Made by a program: the position numbers and the translations under genes
Shown: piece by piece, positions 40,680 through 50,150 of the stretch
How the letters are laid out: each line of letters opens with the position of its first letter
Numbering within the stretch: position 1 is the first letter of the stretch
The notes under the pieces: model-generated
What the model saw: the letters and a program-made list of their open reading frames with translations, nothing else
Database searches by the model: none
Told to the model about the DNA's origin: nothing
Source of the DNA: Bacteroidia bacterium
GTDB taxonomy: Bacteria > Bacteroidota > Bacteroidia > Flavobacteriales > Flavobacteriaceae
DNA: 64,000 nt
Assembly: GCA_030431055.1 (NCBI GenBank)
Contig: JAUIJA010000008.1
Location: forward strand, 1 to 64,000
Direction: 5' to 3'

Positions 40680-41273
40680 ATGAAAAAAGTTTTATTATCT
40701 GCAGTAGCAATTTTAGGTTTTACTTTTGCTAACGCTCAAGAAGAAGAAACTACAAATGGTGGTTTCGCACAAGGAGATGTGTTTGTAACAGGTGCTGTTA
40801 ACTTTAACAATGAAACAACTGGTGATCAAAAAGACAATTCATTTACTTTTGCTCCGCAAGTAGGTTATTTTTTAACTGAAAATATCGCAATTGGTGCTAA
40901 AGTTGAATTCATGTCTTCTAAAACAGACGATGGTACAACTGATGCTTCTAACAGTGGTTTTGGTGTAGGTGCTTTTGGACGTTACTATTTTACTCCAGCT
41001 AATCAATTCTCTTTATTTGCTGAATTAGGAGCTGATTATAATACTTATGATAATGAGTATGGTTCAATGGCTGGTGAAGGAAGTGGTTTTGGTATAGGTT
41101 TAGGAGCTGGTATGAACTATTTCGTATCTTCTAACTTTTCAATTGAAGCTAAAGTTGGTGTTTTATCTTATGATACTACTAAGCCAGATGCAAGTGGTGC
41201 AGAATCTACTAATACTTTTGATTTCGGTGGTGACTGGAGAGCTGTAACTTTCGGTGTTAACTACAAATTCTAA
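40680..41273 (+). CDS. Small outer-membrane beta-barrel protein (OmpX/OprF-like)
   Basis: This 197-residue protein has a clear signal peptide (LLSAVAILGFTFANAQ) and eight or so predicted strands: GDVFVTGAVNFN, FAPQVGYFLTENIAIGAKVEF, GFGVGAFGRYYF. It ends in VTFGVNYKF with a terminal Phe, as in outer-membrane barrels. The role may be structural or a porin. It has its own promoter and terminator and is probably abundant. Confidence 0.88.
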   Translation: MKKVLLSAVAILGFTFANAQEEETTNGGFAQGDVFVTGAVNFNNETTGDQKDNSFTFAPQVGYFLTENIAIGAKVEFMSSKTDDGTTDASNSGFGVGAFGRYYFTPANQFSLFAELGADYNTYDNEYGSMAGEGSGFGIGLGAGMNYFVSSNFSIEAKVGVLSYDTTKPDASGAESTNTFDFGGDWRAVTFGVNYKF

Positions 41274-41292
41274 TTTGTAATTATATCATATT

Positions 41293-41322
41293 AAAAAGCC
41301 TCGCATTGCGAGGCTTTTTTTA
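41293..41322 (+). terminator. Terminator after the OmpX-like gene
   Basis: AAAAAGCCTCGC pairs with GCGAGGCTTTTT, followed by T's. Confidence 0.9.
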
Positions 41323-41348
41323 TTGTCAAAACTTTTCTATTTTTGAAT

Positions 41349-42248
41349 ATGAGTAATTGGCAATCCTACTTAAAAGAATATCAAAATTATTTGCGTTTAG
41401 AGCGTGGACTTTCTGAAAATACGATAGCAAATTATACTTTTGATATTGAGAAGTTAATTTCATTTTTAGAAAGTAATGAAATTGATGTTTCTCCTTTAAA
41501 AATTACAGAAGAAGTAGTTCAACAATTTATTTACGAAATTGCAAAAAATGTAAATGCGAGTAGTCAATCTCGAATTATTTCTGGATTGAAAAGCTTTTTT
41601 AATTTCTTGGTTTTTGAAGATTATCGAAATGACACGCCAATGGAATTAATTGAAGTACCGAAAGTAGGCCGTAAATTACCAGATACTTTGTCTACAGAAG
41701 AAATCGATAATTTAATAGGAGCTATCGATTTGTCTAAAAATGAAGGAGAACGCAATAGAGCAATTTTAGAGACTTTGTATAGTTGTGGTTTGCGTGTTTC
41801 AGAATTGGTTAATTTAAAACTATCCGATTTATTTTTTGAAGAAGGTTTTATAAAAGTTACAGGAAAAGGCGATAAACAGCGTTTTGTTCCTATAGGTGAT
41901 GTAACACAGAAATATATAAGTTTTTATATTAAAGGTTATAGAAATCATTTAGAAATTAAAAAAGGCCACGAAGACACCTTGTTTCTTAATCGAAGAGGAA
42001 AACAATTAACTCGTGCAATGATTTTTACGATAATTAAAGATTTAGTAGTTAAAATAGATTTAAAGAAAACGATTTCTCCTCATACTTTCCGACATTCATT
42101 TGCAACTCATTTATTAGAAAACGGAGCAGATTTACGTTCGATTCAGCTTATGCTTGGTCATGAGTCAATTACAACAACAGAAGTATATATGCATTTAGAT
42201 AGGAAATTTTTATCGGAAGTTTTAAATAATTATCATCCACGGAAATAA
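41349..42248 (+). CDS. xerD: Tyrosine recombinase XerC/XerD
   Basis: This 299-residue recombinase resolves chromosome dimers at dif. The N-terminal SAM-like domain (LKEYQNYLRLERGLS) is followed by the catalytic domain, with Arg in SCGLRVSELVNL, HTFRHSFATHLL and the Tyr in TTTEVYMH. The ORF track begins at a TTG two codons earlier; ATG 41349 is preferred. A housekeeping Xer rather than an integrase is indicated by length and by the absence of mobile-element context. Which of XerC or XerD it is cannot be told with certainty. Confidence 0.9.
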   Translation: MSNWQSYLKEYQNYLRLERGLSENTIANYTFDIEKLISFLESNEIDVSPLKITEEVVQQFIYEIAKNVNASSQSRIISGLKSFFNFLVFEDYRNDTPMELIEVPKVGRKLPDTLSTEEIDNLIGAIDLSKNEGERNRAILETLYSCGLRVSELVNLKLSDLFFEEGFIKVTGKGDKQRFVPIGDVTQKYISFYIKGYRNHLEIKKGHEDTLFLNRRGKQLTRAMIFTIIKDLVVKIDLKKTISPHTFRHSFATHLLENGADLRSIQLMLGHESITTTEVYMHLDRKFLSEVLNNYHPRK

Positions 42249-42269
42249 AATTTGACTTTTTTAGTTTTA

Positions 42270-42356
42270 CGTCAGTTCGAGTTTTTTTTTGGTTCGATTT
42301 TCGATAATTTTCTTTTAGAAAAACTCAAATTGACGAACAAAAAATGTATCGAGTAC
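42270..42356. repeat. 88-bp REP-like composite, copy 2
   Basis: CGTCAGTTCGAG begins it and GTATCGAGTAC ends it. ATAATTTTCTTTTAGAAAAA lies in the middle. It matches copy 1 and the reverse complement of 58083-58165. Confidence 0.8.
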
Positions 42357-42357
42357 A

Positions 42358-42391
42358 AAAAAAAGATGTTTCATTTGAAACATCTTTTTTT
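42358..42391. terminator. Bidirectional terminator between xerD and rny
   Basis: AAAAAGATGTTTCA pairs with TGAAACATCTTTTT, with A-run and T-run on either side. Confidence 0.88.
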
Positions 42392-42431
42392 ATTACTGCT
42401 AACTTGTTTTACTGCGATTGTAAACTAAAAT

Positions 42432-43994
42432 TTACTTCGCAATATTAACTGCTCTAGTTTCTCTAATTACGGTAACCTTAACTTGACCAGGATAGGTCAT
42501 TTCAGTTTGAATTTTTTGTGAAATTTCAAAAGAAAGATTAGAAGCCATTTCGTCATTTACTTTTTCACTTTCAACAATTACACGTAATTCTCTACCAGCT
42601 TGAATTGCGTATGCATTTTTAACACCAGTAAATCCAAAAGCAATATCTTCAAGATCTTTTAAACGTTGAATATACGAGTCAAGAACTTGACGACGTGCTC
42701 CAGGTCTAGCTCCCGAAATAGCATCACAAACTTGAATAATTGGAGAAATTAAGTATTTCATTTCAACTTCGTCGTGGTGAGCTCCAATGGCATTACAAAC
42801 TTCGTCTTTTTCGCCATATTTTTCAGCCCACTGCATTCCTAAAATTGCGTGAGGTAATTCACTTTCTGTTTCAGGAACTTTTCCTATATCGTGTAATAAT
42901 CCTGCTCGTTTAGCAAGTTTTACATTTAAGCCCATTTCAGCAGCCATAATTCCACATAAATTAGCAACTTCTCTAGAGTGTTGTAATAAGTTTTGTCCGT
43001 AAGAAGAACGATATTTCATTCTACCTACAACTTTAATTAATTCAGGGTGAAGTCCGTGAATACCTAAGTCGATTACTGTACGCTTACCAACTTCGATAAT
43101 TTCTTCATCGATTTGTTTTTTGGTTTTCGAAACAACTTCTTCAATACGAGCTGGATGAATACGTCCATCAGTTACTAATTTATGTAACGATAAACGGGCG
43201 ATTTCTCTTCGTACAGGATCAAAACAAGAAAGAATAATAGCTTCAGGAGTATCATCTACAATAATTTCAACTCCAGTTGCAGCTTCTAAAGCTCTAATGT
43301 TACGACCTTCACGACCAATAATTCTACCTTTAACATCATCAGATTCAATGTTGAATACAGAAACACAGTTTTCTACTGCTTCTTCTGTTCCTACACGTTG
43401 AATAGTGTTAATGATTACTTTTTTGGCTTCTTGCTGTGCAGTCATTTTCGCTTCTTCCATTGCATTTTGAATGAAAGACATTGCTGAAGTTTTTGCTTCA
43501 GCTTTTAAACTTTCTACTAATTGCGCTTTAGCATCTTCAGCAGAAAGCCCAGAAATAACTTCTAGCTGTTCTACTTGGCTTCTGTGAAGTTTATCAATTT
43601 CTTGTTGTTTCTTCTCTAAAAACTCAATTCTGTTATTATAGTCAGCTATTTTTTCATCAAACTCTGTGTTGAGTTTTTTGTTTTTAGCTAATTCGTTAGA
43701 AACTTGCGATTCCTTATCACGCGTTCTTTTTTCGGCTTCAGCCATTTTTTTATCACGAGAAAGTATTACTTGTTCGTGTTCTGCCTTTAATTCTAAAAAC
43801 TTTTCTTTTGCTTGTAGAATTTTATCTTTTTTTATCGCTTCGGCGTCGGCTTTTGCGTCTTTTAAAATAGAAGAAGCTTCTTTTTTAGCGTTTTTAATTA
43901 GATTTGAAACATTGCTTTTTTCTAGAAATTTAGCAATACCAAAACCTAAAGCTAATCCAATGACTACAGCAATTATTATACTTATTATCTCCAT
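42432..43994 (-). CDS. rny: Ribonuclease Y
   Basis: This 520-residue endoribonuclease starts mRNA decay and is tethered to the inner membrane. One N-terminal membrane helix ([17 protein letters not shown]) is followed by a long coiled coil (about residues 30-170), a KH domain ([15 protein letters not shown]) and an HD domain (LLHDIGKV). Length is standard. It follows the 6S-like RNA and zapA on the minus strand. Confidence 0.96.
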   Translation of the reverse strand: MEIISIIIAVVIGLALGFGIAKFLEKSNVSNLIKNAKKEASSILKDAKADAEAIKKDKILQAKEKFLELKAEHEQVILSRDKKMAEAEKRTRDKESQVSNELAKNKKLNTEFDEKIADYNNRIEFLEKKQQEIDKLHRSQVEQLEVISGLSAEDAKAQLVESLKAEAKTSAMSFIQNAMEEAKMTAQQEAKKVIINTIQRVGTEEAVENCVSVFNIESDDVKGRIIGREGRNIRALEAATGVEIIVDDTPEAIILSCFDPVRREIARLSLHKLVTDGRIHPARIEEVVSKTKKQIDEEIIEVGKRTVIDLGIHGLHPELIKVVGRMKYRSSYGQNLLQHSREVANLCGIMAAEMGLNVKLAKRAGLLHDIGKVPETESELPHAILGMQWAEKYGEKDEVCNAIGAHHDEVEMKYLISPIIQVCDAISGARPGARRQVLDSYIQRLKDLEDIAFGFTGVKNAYAIQAGRELRVIVESEKVNDEMASNLSFEISQKIQTEMTYPGQVKVTVIRETRAVNIAK

Positions 43995-44012
43995 GTTTGT
44001 TTAAAAAAAATT

Positions 44013-44176
44013 ATATAAAAAAAGCCTACATTAGGTGTTTGTATAAACTCCTGAAAAACAGGTTTTGAGTTAGCTTGCAGTTCAAGTTTCCCACTTAAGG
44101 GCTTACCATAGTTGCAAAGATTCACTCATTTTAATTTGTTAGTGTTGAGTTTATCAAATTATACTAATGTAGGCAG
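44013..44176 (-). ncRNA. ssrS: 6S-like structured RNA between zapA and rny
   Basis: The minus strand can fold into a long hairpin. GCCTACATTAG (from 44174) pairs over 11 bp with CTAATGTAGGC (to 44024), and the last arm runs straight into a T-tract. Inside, ATAAACTC pairs with GAGTTTAT, and small local hairpins (CCTG-TTTTT-CAGG, CCC-TTAAGT-GGG) follow. A closing stem, a large central bubble and an inner stem is the 6S layout that mimics an open promoter. The position next to zapA is also that of ssrS in gamma-proteobacteria. No minus-strand promoter was found, so it may be cut from the zapA transcript. Confidence 0.68.
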
Positions 44177-44208
44177 TATCTTTGTTTATTTTTGTAAGAA
44201 CGTCTTTT

Positions 44209-44502
44209 TTATTTTGAGAGCAACTCACTCAATTTTTTATCCAAGTTATGTAATCTTTTTAAAGAATTTTCTTGGTCTTGAACTGTGTCTATAGTTTTTT
44301 GCTCTGTTTGCGAAGCAAATTGTAAAGCACACATAGCTAATACATCTTGTTTGTCTCTTACGGCATAGTTTTGCTCAAACTGTTTAATCATCGTATCTAT
44401 TTTTTTTGAAGCGCTTCTTAATGCTTCTTCTTGCGAACTTTCAATTGAAAGTGGGTAAACCCTGTCTGCAATAGATATTTTAATATTTAGTTTTTCACTC
44501 AT
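44209..44502 (-). CDS. zapA: Cell division protein ZapA
   Basis: This 97-residue protein has the ZapA pattern: N-terminal KLNIKISIADRVYPLSIESSQEEALRSASKKID, then a long helix for dimer and tetramer contacts. ZapA bundles FtsZ protofilaments at the division site. It follows the ZapB-like coiled-coil gene by 7 bp, and the 6S-like RNA lies downstream. Confidence 0.9.
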   Translation of the reverse strand: MSEKLNIKISIADRVYPLSIESSQEEALRSASKKIDTMIKQFEQNYAVRDKQDVLAMCALQFASQTEQKTIDTVQDQENSLKRLHNLDKKLSELLSK

Positions 44503-44509
44503 TTCTTTC

Positions 44510-44800
44510 TTAATCCGAAAGTTGTGCTATGCAATAATCAATTTCACGTATTAGTGAATTTATTTTGAGTTTTGTTTCTCGTTTGTTTTCGTCACTGCCT
44601 AACAATGAATTTACCATTTTTAACTTATCAAGTTGTTCTTTTAAGCTTGAAATTTCAGAACTTTTACTTTTGCTATCTTCTTCAGATTGCTCTAATAAAG
44701 CTTGTAGTTCGTTGTTTTTCTTCTCTAATTGAATTAATTTTTGATTCAATTTAAAAAACTTAACTTCAAGAGAATCAATTAATTTTGATAAATCACTCAT
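44510..44800 (-). CDS. Small coiled-coil protein, ZapB-like
   Basis: This 96-residue protein is almost wholly heptad-like (LEVKFFKLNQKLIQLEKKNNEL), with Leu, Lys, Glu and Ser predominating, then a short end piece. It resembles ZapB in length and make-up but could be another coiled coil. It lies directly upstream of zapA in one operon, behind a consensus promoter, so a role in division is likely. Confidence 0.8.
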   Translation of the reverse strand: MSDLSKLIDSLEVKFFKLNQKLIQLEKKNNELQALLEQSEEDSKSKSSEISSLKEQLDKLKMVNSLLGSDENKRETKLKINSLIREIDYCIAQLSD

Positions 44801-44828
44801 TAATGATAATACTCATTTTCGTTACCTA

Positions 44829-44859
44829 CAAATTTAGCACTACATTTTAATAATAACAA
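44829..44859 (-). promoter_or_regulatory. Promoter of the zapB-like/zapA operon
   Basis: On the minus strand TTG, 20-bp spacer, TAAATTTG, 28 bp before the start codon. Confidence 0.7.
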
Positions 44860-44993
44860 TTTTTTTTGATAAAAATTCCGTTTTTTTGAATTGTTTTTAT
44901 AATATTTTGACTGTTAAGTAGTTGTAAATTCAGTTGGTTTTCAATTTTCTTACTTCTTAAAATATTTATATTTTAGCTAAAATACTCAACACT

Positions 44994-46685
44994 ATGAAAA
45001 AGATTTATGTTTTAACTCTATTAATCGTGAATTTTTGTTTTTCGCAAAGCGATTATCCTAAAGATTTTATTTCGCCTTTAGCGATTGATTTAGATCTTTC
45101 GGGTTCGTTTGGCGAGTTGCGAAGCAATCATTTTCATTCGGGTATTGATATAAAAACTAACAGAAAAGAAGGTTATGATGTTTTTGCTGTTGCCGATGGT
45201 TATATTTCGCGTATAAAAATTTCAACGTATGGTTATGGAAAAGCAATTTATATCACACATCCAAACGGTTATACTACGGTTTATGCACATTTACAAAAAG
45301 GAAATGGTGCTATTGAAGAATACATAAAAAATGCGCAATACACTAAAAAATCGTATCATGTAGAAATGTTTCCTAAACCTAATGAATTACCAGTAAAACA
45401 AGGTGATATTATCGCGTTTTCAGGAAATTCTGGCGGAAGTGGCGGACCGCATTTACATTTTGAGTTTAGAGAAACAGCATCAGAAAAAATTGTAAATCCG
45501 TTACATTTTGGTTTTACTAAATTGGTAAAGGATAATCATTCACCAGACTTATACGGAATTAAAGTCTATCCTATCGATAGTACAATTGTAAATAAATCGG
45601 AAAAACCTATTTCGGTTTCATTTAATAAACAAGCTGATGGAAGCTACAAATCGGCTAAAGTAATTGCTAATGGAAAAATAGGTTTTGCTATTAATGCTTC
45701 CGATAAATGTACAAATCCTTACAACAGAAACGGTTTATATAAAGTTAATGCTTATTTGAATGGCGTACTGTATTACAGTTATGAGTTTGATAAATTTGCT
45801 TTTTCTGAAACACGTTATATAAATAATTTTATTGATTACGAACAGTACGAAAGTAAACGTCAACGTTTCCAAAAGTTGTTTTTTAATACCGAATATCCAC
45901 TTTCGGTTATAAAAGCAAATAAGAAGAACGGAATAATTAATACGCAACCAAACGCAAGTTATACATTTCGAGTTGAAATGTTTGACTTTGAAGGAAACCA
46001 AACTAATTTGTTTATTCCTATTGAGTATGGAACATCTGAAGTTATGTTTAAAAAAGAAGAATCTACTTCGCCTTATTTCTTAAAATCTAAAATTGAGAAT
46101 AATTACACAAAAGATAATATTTCGGTTTACATTCCAGAAAACGCTTTGTATGATGATTTTAAAATTGATTTTGATGTAAAAGACAATGTTTTGTATTTGC
46201 ACAATGAATCGGTTCCAGTACAAAAAAATATTACCATTACGTTTTCAGATGTTGAAGGTTTAACCGAAGAACAACTTTCAAAAACATTTATCGCTTCAAT
46301 TGATGGTGTGAAAGTTCGCTATAATAATACATACAGAAAAGGAAACCGGTTGTCGACTAGAGTTAGAAAATTAGGCGTTTTTAAGTTGGTACAAGATTCT
46401 ATTCCGCCGCGAATTTATAATGTTAATTTTATTGAAGGTAGAAACTTAAAAAATCAAAAAACGTTGAGTGTTTCTATTTCAGATGATATGTCGGGAATTG
46501 ATTCTTATAACGGATATTTAAATGGCGAATGGATTTTAATGGAATACGATTATAAAACTAAAAAATTAATACATCATCTTTCTGATGGAAAATACAAAGA
46601 AGGTAGAAACGATTTTAAAGTAATTGTAACTGATGATATGAAAAATTCAACTACTTTTGAATCTCATTTTTATATGAATCCTTAA
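44994..46685 (+). CDS. M23-family metallopeptidase, exported
   Basis: This 563-residue protein has a signal peptide (LTLLIVNFCFSQ) and an early LytM/M23 domain with zinc motifs HSGIDI and GPHLHFEF (about residues 43 and 162). The C-terminal 380 residues form beta-rich modules of unknown type (SVSISDDMSGIDSYNGYL). It probably cuts peptide cross-links in peptidoglycan in the periplasm. The TonB-receptor gene starts 11 bp after its stop, so they may be cotranscribed. Confidence 0.9.
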   Translation: MKKIYVLTLLIVNFCFSQSDYPKDFISPLAIDLDLSGSFGELRSNHFHSGIDIKTNRKEGYDVFAVADGYISRIKISTYGYGKAIYITHPNGYTTVYAHLQKGNGAIEEYIKNAQYTKKSYHVEMFPKPNELPVKQGDIIAFSGNSGGSGGPHLHFEFRETASEKIVNPLHFGFTKLVKDNHSPDLYGIKVYPIDSTIVNKSEKPISVSFNKQADGSYKSAKVIANGKIGFAINASDKCTNPYNRNGLYKVNAYLNGVLYYSYEFDKFAFSETRYINNFIDYEQYESKRQRFQKLFFNTEYPLSVIKANKKNGIINTQPNASYTFRVEMFDFEGNQTNLFIPIEYGTSEVMFKKEESTSPYFLKSKIENNYTKDNISVYIPENALYDDFKIDFDVKDNVLYLHNESVPVQKNITITFSDVEGLTEEQLSKTFIASIDGVKVRYNNTYRKGNRLSTRVRKLGVFKLVQDSIPPRIYNVNFIEGRNLKNQKTLSVSISDDMSGIDSYNGYLNGEWILMEYDYKTKKLIHHLSDGKYKEGRNDFKVIVTDDMKNSTTFESHFYMNP

Positions 46686-46696
46686 TTTAAACATTC

Positions 46697-49153
46697 TTGA
46701 AAAAGTTATTTATATATATAGCGTTGTTTTGTAGCGCTTTAGTTTTTAGCCAAACGGCAAGAGTAAAAGGTGTTTTATTAGATGAATTTAATAATCCAAT
46801 AGAAAACGTTACTGTAAAAACAAATCAATCAGGAACTGTAAGTGATGCAACAGGTTTTTACTTAATTGAAATTCCAGCTAATCAAGAAGTTTCTATTGTT
46901 TTTTCTCACATTTCGTTCAAAAATTCAGTGGTTAAAGTTAATTTGAAACCAAATGAAGATTACGAATTCAATCCTGTAATGAGTTCGAGTATTGAGCAAA
47001 TAGGAGAAGTTATCTTAACTAGTGATAGTAAAAAGCGAATTGAAGGAATCACAACAATTGACCCAATTATCATTAGAAAAATTCCTGGAGCAAATGCCGG
47101 AGTTGAAAATATTATCAAAACTTTACCTGGAGTTTATTCTAATAACGAATTGAGTACTTCTTACGCTGTTCGTGGTGGAAATTATGATGAAAATTTAGTG
47201 TATGTAAACGAAATCGAAGTATATCGTCCGTTTTTAATTCGTTCTGGACAGCAAGAGGGATTAAGTTTCACGAATACTGAAATGGTTCAAAATGTAGATT
47301 TCTCTGCTGGTGGATTTCAATCGAAATATGGCGATAAAATGTCATCGGTTTTAGATATTACATACCGAACTCCAAAACGTTTTAAAGCTGGACTTGAAGC
47401 TAGTCTTTTAGGTGGAAGTTTAACAGTTGAAGGTGTTTCTAAAAACACAAAATGGAGTAACATTACAGGTTTCCGTTATCGCGATAATAGTCTTTTAGTT
47501 AATAGTAAAGAAACCGAAACTAATTTCCGTCCACGTTTTATGGATGTGCAAACTTTGTTTAACTACAATGCTTCAACAAAGTGGCAATGGAGTTTCTTAG
47601 GAAATGTTTCTCAAAATAAATATCATTACCAACCTTTATCGCGTCAAACAAACTTTGGAACGGCAAGCGAACCTTTGGCTTTATTAGTAGTTTACGACGG
47701 ACAAGAAAAAGATGAATATCTAACAATGTTTGGTGCTGTAAAATCTGTTTATCAATACAACGAGAAGAATAAACTGAAGTTCATTGCTTCTACATATCAC
47801 ACAAAAGAACAAGAATATTATGATATTTTGGCACAATATCGTTTGGGTGAAGTTGATGCAAATATCGGTTCCGATACTTTTGGAGATGTAGTTTATACTC
47901 GTGGTGTTGGCGGACAGTTAACTCACGCACGTAACGATTTAGATGCTTTAATTTTTAATGCCGAAGTAAAAGGTTTTCATGAGTTAAATGAAAAAACTCA
48001 AATAGAATGGGGATTGAAATATCAGCATGAAGATATAAGAGATAGAGTAGTAGAGTGGGAAGTTATTGATTCGGCTGGGTTTTCATTACCAAGTCCAGAT
48101 TTGAGTTATCAAAATGACCAACCTTACAATCCGTATACTGGTCCGTTAGCGCCTTATTTCAATAGTCGCGGAACAAATTACACTAAAGTAAATCGCTTTA
48201 AAGGCTACGCACAATGGAATTATAGAGGAGAATGGGGTTCAAGTCAATATTGGCTAAATGCTGGTGTTCGAGCGCATTCATGGCAAGTGCAAACCCAATT
48301 AGAAAATGGGAAAACCCAATTTGTAGTTTCGCCTAGAGTTCAGTTTGCAATAAAACCAGATTGGGAAAAAGATATGTTGTTTAGAGTTTCGGGTGGAGTT
48401 TATCAGCAACCGCCATTTTATCGCGAGTTAAGAGATTCATCTGCAACTGTTCATCCAAATGTAAAAGCACAAAAATCGTATCATTTTGTTGTAGGAAATG
48501 ATTATAGTTTTAAAATGTGGAATAGACCGTTTAAGTTAGTTACAGAAGGATATTATAAAAAAATGACCGATGTTAATGTGTACACGATTAACAATGTTAG
48601 AATTCGCTATAAAGCTGATAATAATGCGGAAGCTTATGCATACGGTTTTGATGCTCGTTTAAATGGTGAATTTGTTCCAGGAACAGAATCGTGGTTTAGT
48701 TTTGGTTATTTAAAAACCGAAGAAAACTACAATGATAGAGGTTATATTGCGCGTCCAACAGATCAACGTTTGAAATTTGGATTATTGTTTCAAGATTATA
48801 TGCCGAATTTACCTAACGTAAAAGTTTATCTAAACTTAGTTTACAATACAGGTTTACCTGGTGGTTCGCCTTCTTATGCTGATCCGTATGATTACCAATT
48901 TAGATTGAAAGATTATCGTCGTGCCGATGCTGGATTTTTATATGTATTCAAAGATGAAAGTATAAAATCCAGTAAAAATTGGTTGAAAAAATTCAGTGAA
49001 TTGTCTCTTGGGGTTGAAATTTATAATTTATTCAACAATCAAAATTCAATTACTAATACTTGGGTTCGCGATGTTTATACAAAATCACAATACGGAATTC
49101 CGAATTATATGACAACTCGAGTTTTCAATGTGAAGTTGGTTGCAAAACTGTAA
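46697..49153 (+). CDS. TonB-dependent receptor
   Basis: This 818-residue outer-membrane receptor has a signal peptide (LFCSALVFSQ), a carboxypeptidase regulatory-like domain (RVKGVLLDEFNNPIENVTVK), a plug domain (IIKTLPGVYSNNELSTSYAVRGGN) and a barrel ending in FNVKLVAKL. It takes up an unknown ligand using TonB energy. No SusD partner is nearby, so it is not a Sus-type system. The start is TTG at 46697, needed for the signal peptide. Confidence 0.92.
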   Translation: MKKLFIYIALFCSALVFSQTARVKGVLLDEFNNPIENVTVKTNQSGTVSDATGFYLIEIPANQEVSIVFSHISFKNSVVKVNLKPNEDYEFNPVMSSSIEQIGEVILTSDSKKRIEGITTIDPIIIRKIPGANAGVENIIKTLPGVYSNNELSTSYAVRGGNYDENLVYVNEIEVYRPFLIRSGQQEGLSFTNTEMVQNVDFSAGGFQSKYGDKMSSVLDITYRTPKRFKAGLEASLLGGSLTVEGVSKNTKWSNITGFRYRDNSLLVNSKETETNFRPRFMDVQTLFNYNASTKWQWSFLGNVSQNKYHYQPLSRQTNFGTASEPLALLVVYDGQEKDEYLTMFGAVKSVYQYNEKNKLKFIASTYHTKEQEYYDILAQYRLGEVDANIGSDTFGDVVYTRGVGGQLTHARNDLDALIFNAEVKGFHELNEKTQIEWGLKYQHEDIRDRVVEWEVIDSAGFSLPSPDLSYQNDQPYNPYTGPLAPYFNSRGTNYTKVNRFKGYAQWNYRGEWGSSQYWLNAGVRAHSWQVQTQLENGKTQFVVSPRVQFAIKPDWEKDMLFRVSGGVYQQPPFYRELRDSSATVHPNVKAQKSYHFVVGNDYSFKMWNRPFKLVTEGYYKKMTDVNVYTINNVRIRYKADNNAEAYAYGFDARLNGEFVPGTESWFSFGYLKTEENYNDRGYIARPTDQRLKFGLLFQDYMPNLPNVKVYLNLVYNTGLPGGSPSYADPYDYQFRLKDYRRADAGFLYVFKDESIKSSKNWLKKFSELSLGVEIYNLFNNQNSITNTWVRDVYTKSQYGIPNYMTTRVFNVKLVAKL

Positions 49154-49170
49154 ATAGGATTAAAATTTAG

Positions 49171-49178
49171 TATCTTTG
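49171..49178 (+). promoter_or_regulatory. -7 box TATCTTTG before the EF-hand-like lipoprotein gene
   Basis: TATCTTTG matches TAnnTTTG, 20 bp before the start at 49198; there is no TTG at the expected place. Confidence 0.5.
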
Positions 49179-49197
49179 GTAAACTAATTATAGCATT

Positions 49198-49932
49198 ATG
49201 CGTACACTTTCAAGTTTTTTATTGGTTGTAGTTTCAGTTACTTTTTTCAGTTGTAAAAACGAAAAAGAAACACCAAAAGTTATTTATGAAGAAGCAAAAG
49301 ATACTTCGGTGGAAACTATTGAAATTCCAAAAGTAGATTCGACTTCGATTAAAGTTGCCGATTTACCTATTTTAATGGAAGGAACAAAATATTTAATTCA
49401 TCCAGTTGGCGATGTTCGTGTGTATGAAAGTTACAGAAGTTCGTACGGTTCGAGTAAAACTAATCAAGTAAGTTACGCAATTTCAAATTATAACCGATTT
49501 GAACTGACAGGTTACTTTGACAATTTGAAATTTCAACATATCGATTCTACTTCAGTTTGTGCGTTAACAACTAAAAAAGTCCAAATACAAACGGTAACGT
49601 ATTTACATGATATTGCTCAAAAAACTAAAAAGCAAATTTTGGTGTACACTTTAGTAGATAGCGATACAAATCGTGATGGGAAAATTGACCAAAAAGATAT
49701 TAAATCTTTGTATTTGAGTAACGCTGATGGAAGTATGCTAACAAAAATTTCTGATGATTTGAATGAAGTTATCGATTGGAATATTATCGAAGCTCAAAAT
49801 AGAATTTACTTTCGTTGTTTAGAAGATATTAATAAAAATGGCGCTTTCGATAAAAAAGACAAAGTACATTATCACTTCGTAAACTTAACAGATGATACTT
49901 GGAAAGCTGAAGAGTATTTCCCGATTAATTAG
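49198..49932 (+). CDS. Lipoprotein with EF-hand-like loops
   Basis: This 244-residue protein has a lipoprotein signal (VVVSVTFFSC). In the C-terminal part two calcium-loop-like stretches, DTNRDGKIDQKD and DINKNGAFDKKD, resemble EF-hand/dockerin loops. The rest is of unknown fold. It follows a TonB receptor and may serve the same uptake function, but this is inference. Confidence 0.75.
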   Translation: MRTLSSFLLVVVSVTFFSCKNEKETPKVIYEEAKDTSVETIEIPKVDSTSIKVADLPILMEGTKYLIHPVGDVRVYESYRSSYGSSKTNQVSYAISNYNRFELTGYFDNLKFQHIDSTSVCALTTKKVQIQTVTYLHDIAQKTKKQILVYTLVDSDTNRDGKIDQKDIKSLYLSNADGSMLTKISDDLNEVIDWNIIEAQNRIYFRCLEDINKNGAFDKKDKVHYHFVNLTDDTWKAEEYFPIN

Positions 49933-49998
49933 ATTTACCTTCTTATCTATGTTTACTTTAAAATCAGTTTTTATAATTACTAATTCAATTTCCCTGAA

Positions 49999-50069
49999 GC
50001 TAGCGCGAGAATCTTGCTCGTGCAAAATCAAATAATAAATAAAGTACGAGCAAAGATGCTCTCACTAGC
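49999..50069. repeat. Palindromic repeat (GCTAGCGCGAG type)
   Basis: GCTAGCGCGAGAATCTTGCT and, after an AT-rich loop, GTACGAGCAAAGATGCTCTC plus ACTAGC. The arms are imperfect complements (about 25 bp). It looks like an intergenic REP element of a second type. Confidence 0.65.
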
Positions 50070-50080
50070 AAAAATAATTT

Positions 50081-50131
50081 TTCTAAAATCTAAAATCTGT
50101 ATTCTAACTTCTAAATAAAAATCTCACTTTC
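50081..50131. repeat. Direct repeat, left of the MATE gene
   Basis: TCTAAAATCTGTATTCTAAC followed by TTCTAAATAAAAATCTCACTTTC. About 45 bp resembles 51467-51515 on the other side of the MATE gene, including the CACTTTC extension. Confidence 0.65.
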
Positions 50132-50150
50132 CTTTAAACATATAAACAAA

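Noticed and set aside
44177-44184. TATCTTTG on the plus strand near the 6S-like RNA, a perfect -7 box.
   Set aside because: It points away from the RNA and into the antisense of zapA, has no TTG at the right distance, and no plus-strand gene follows until 44994.
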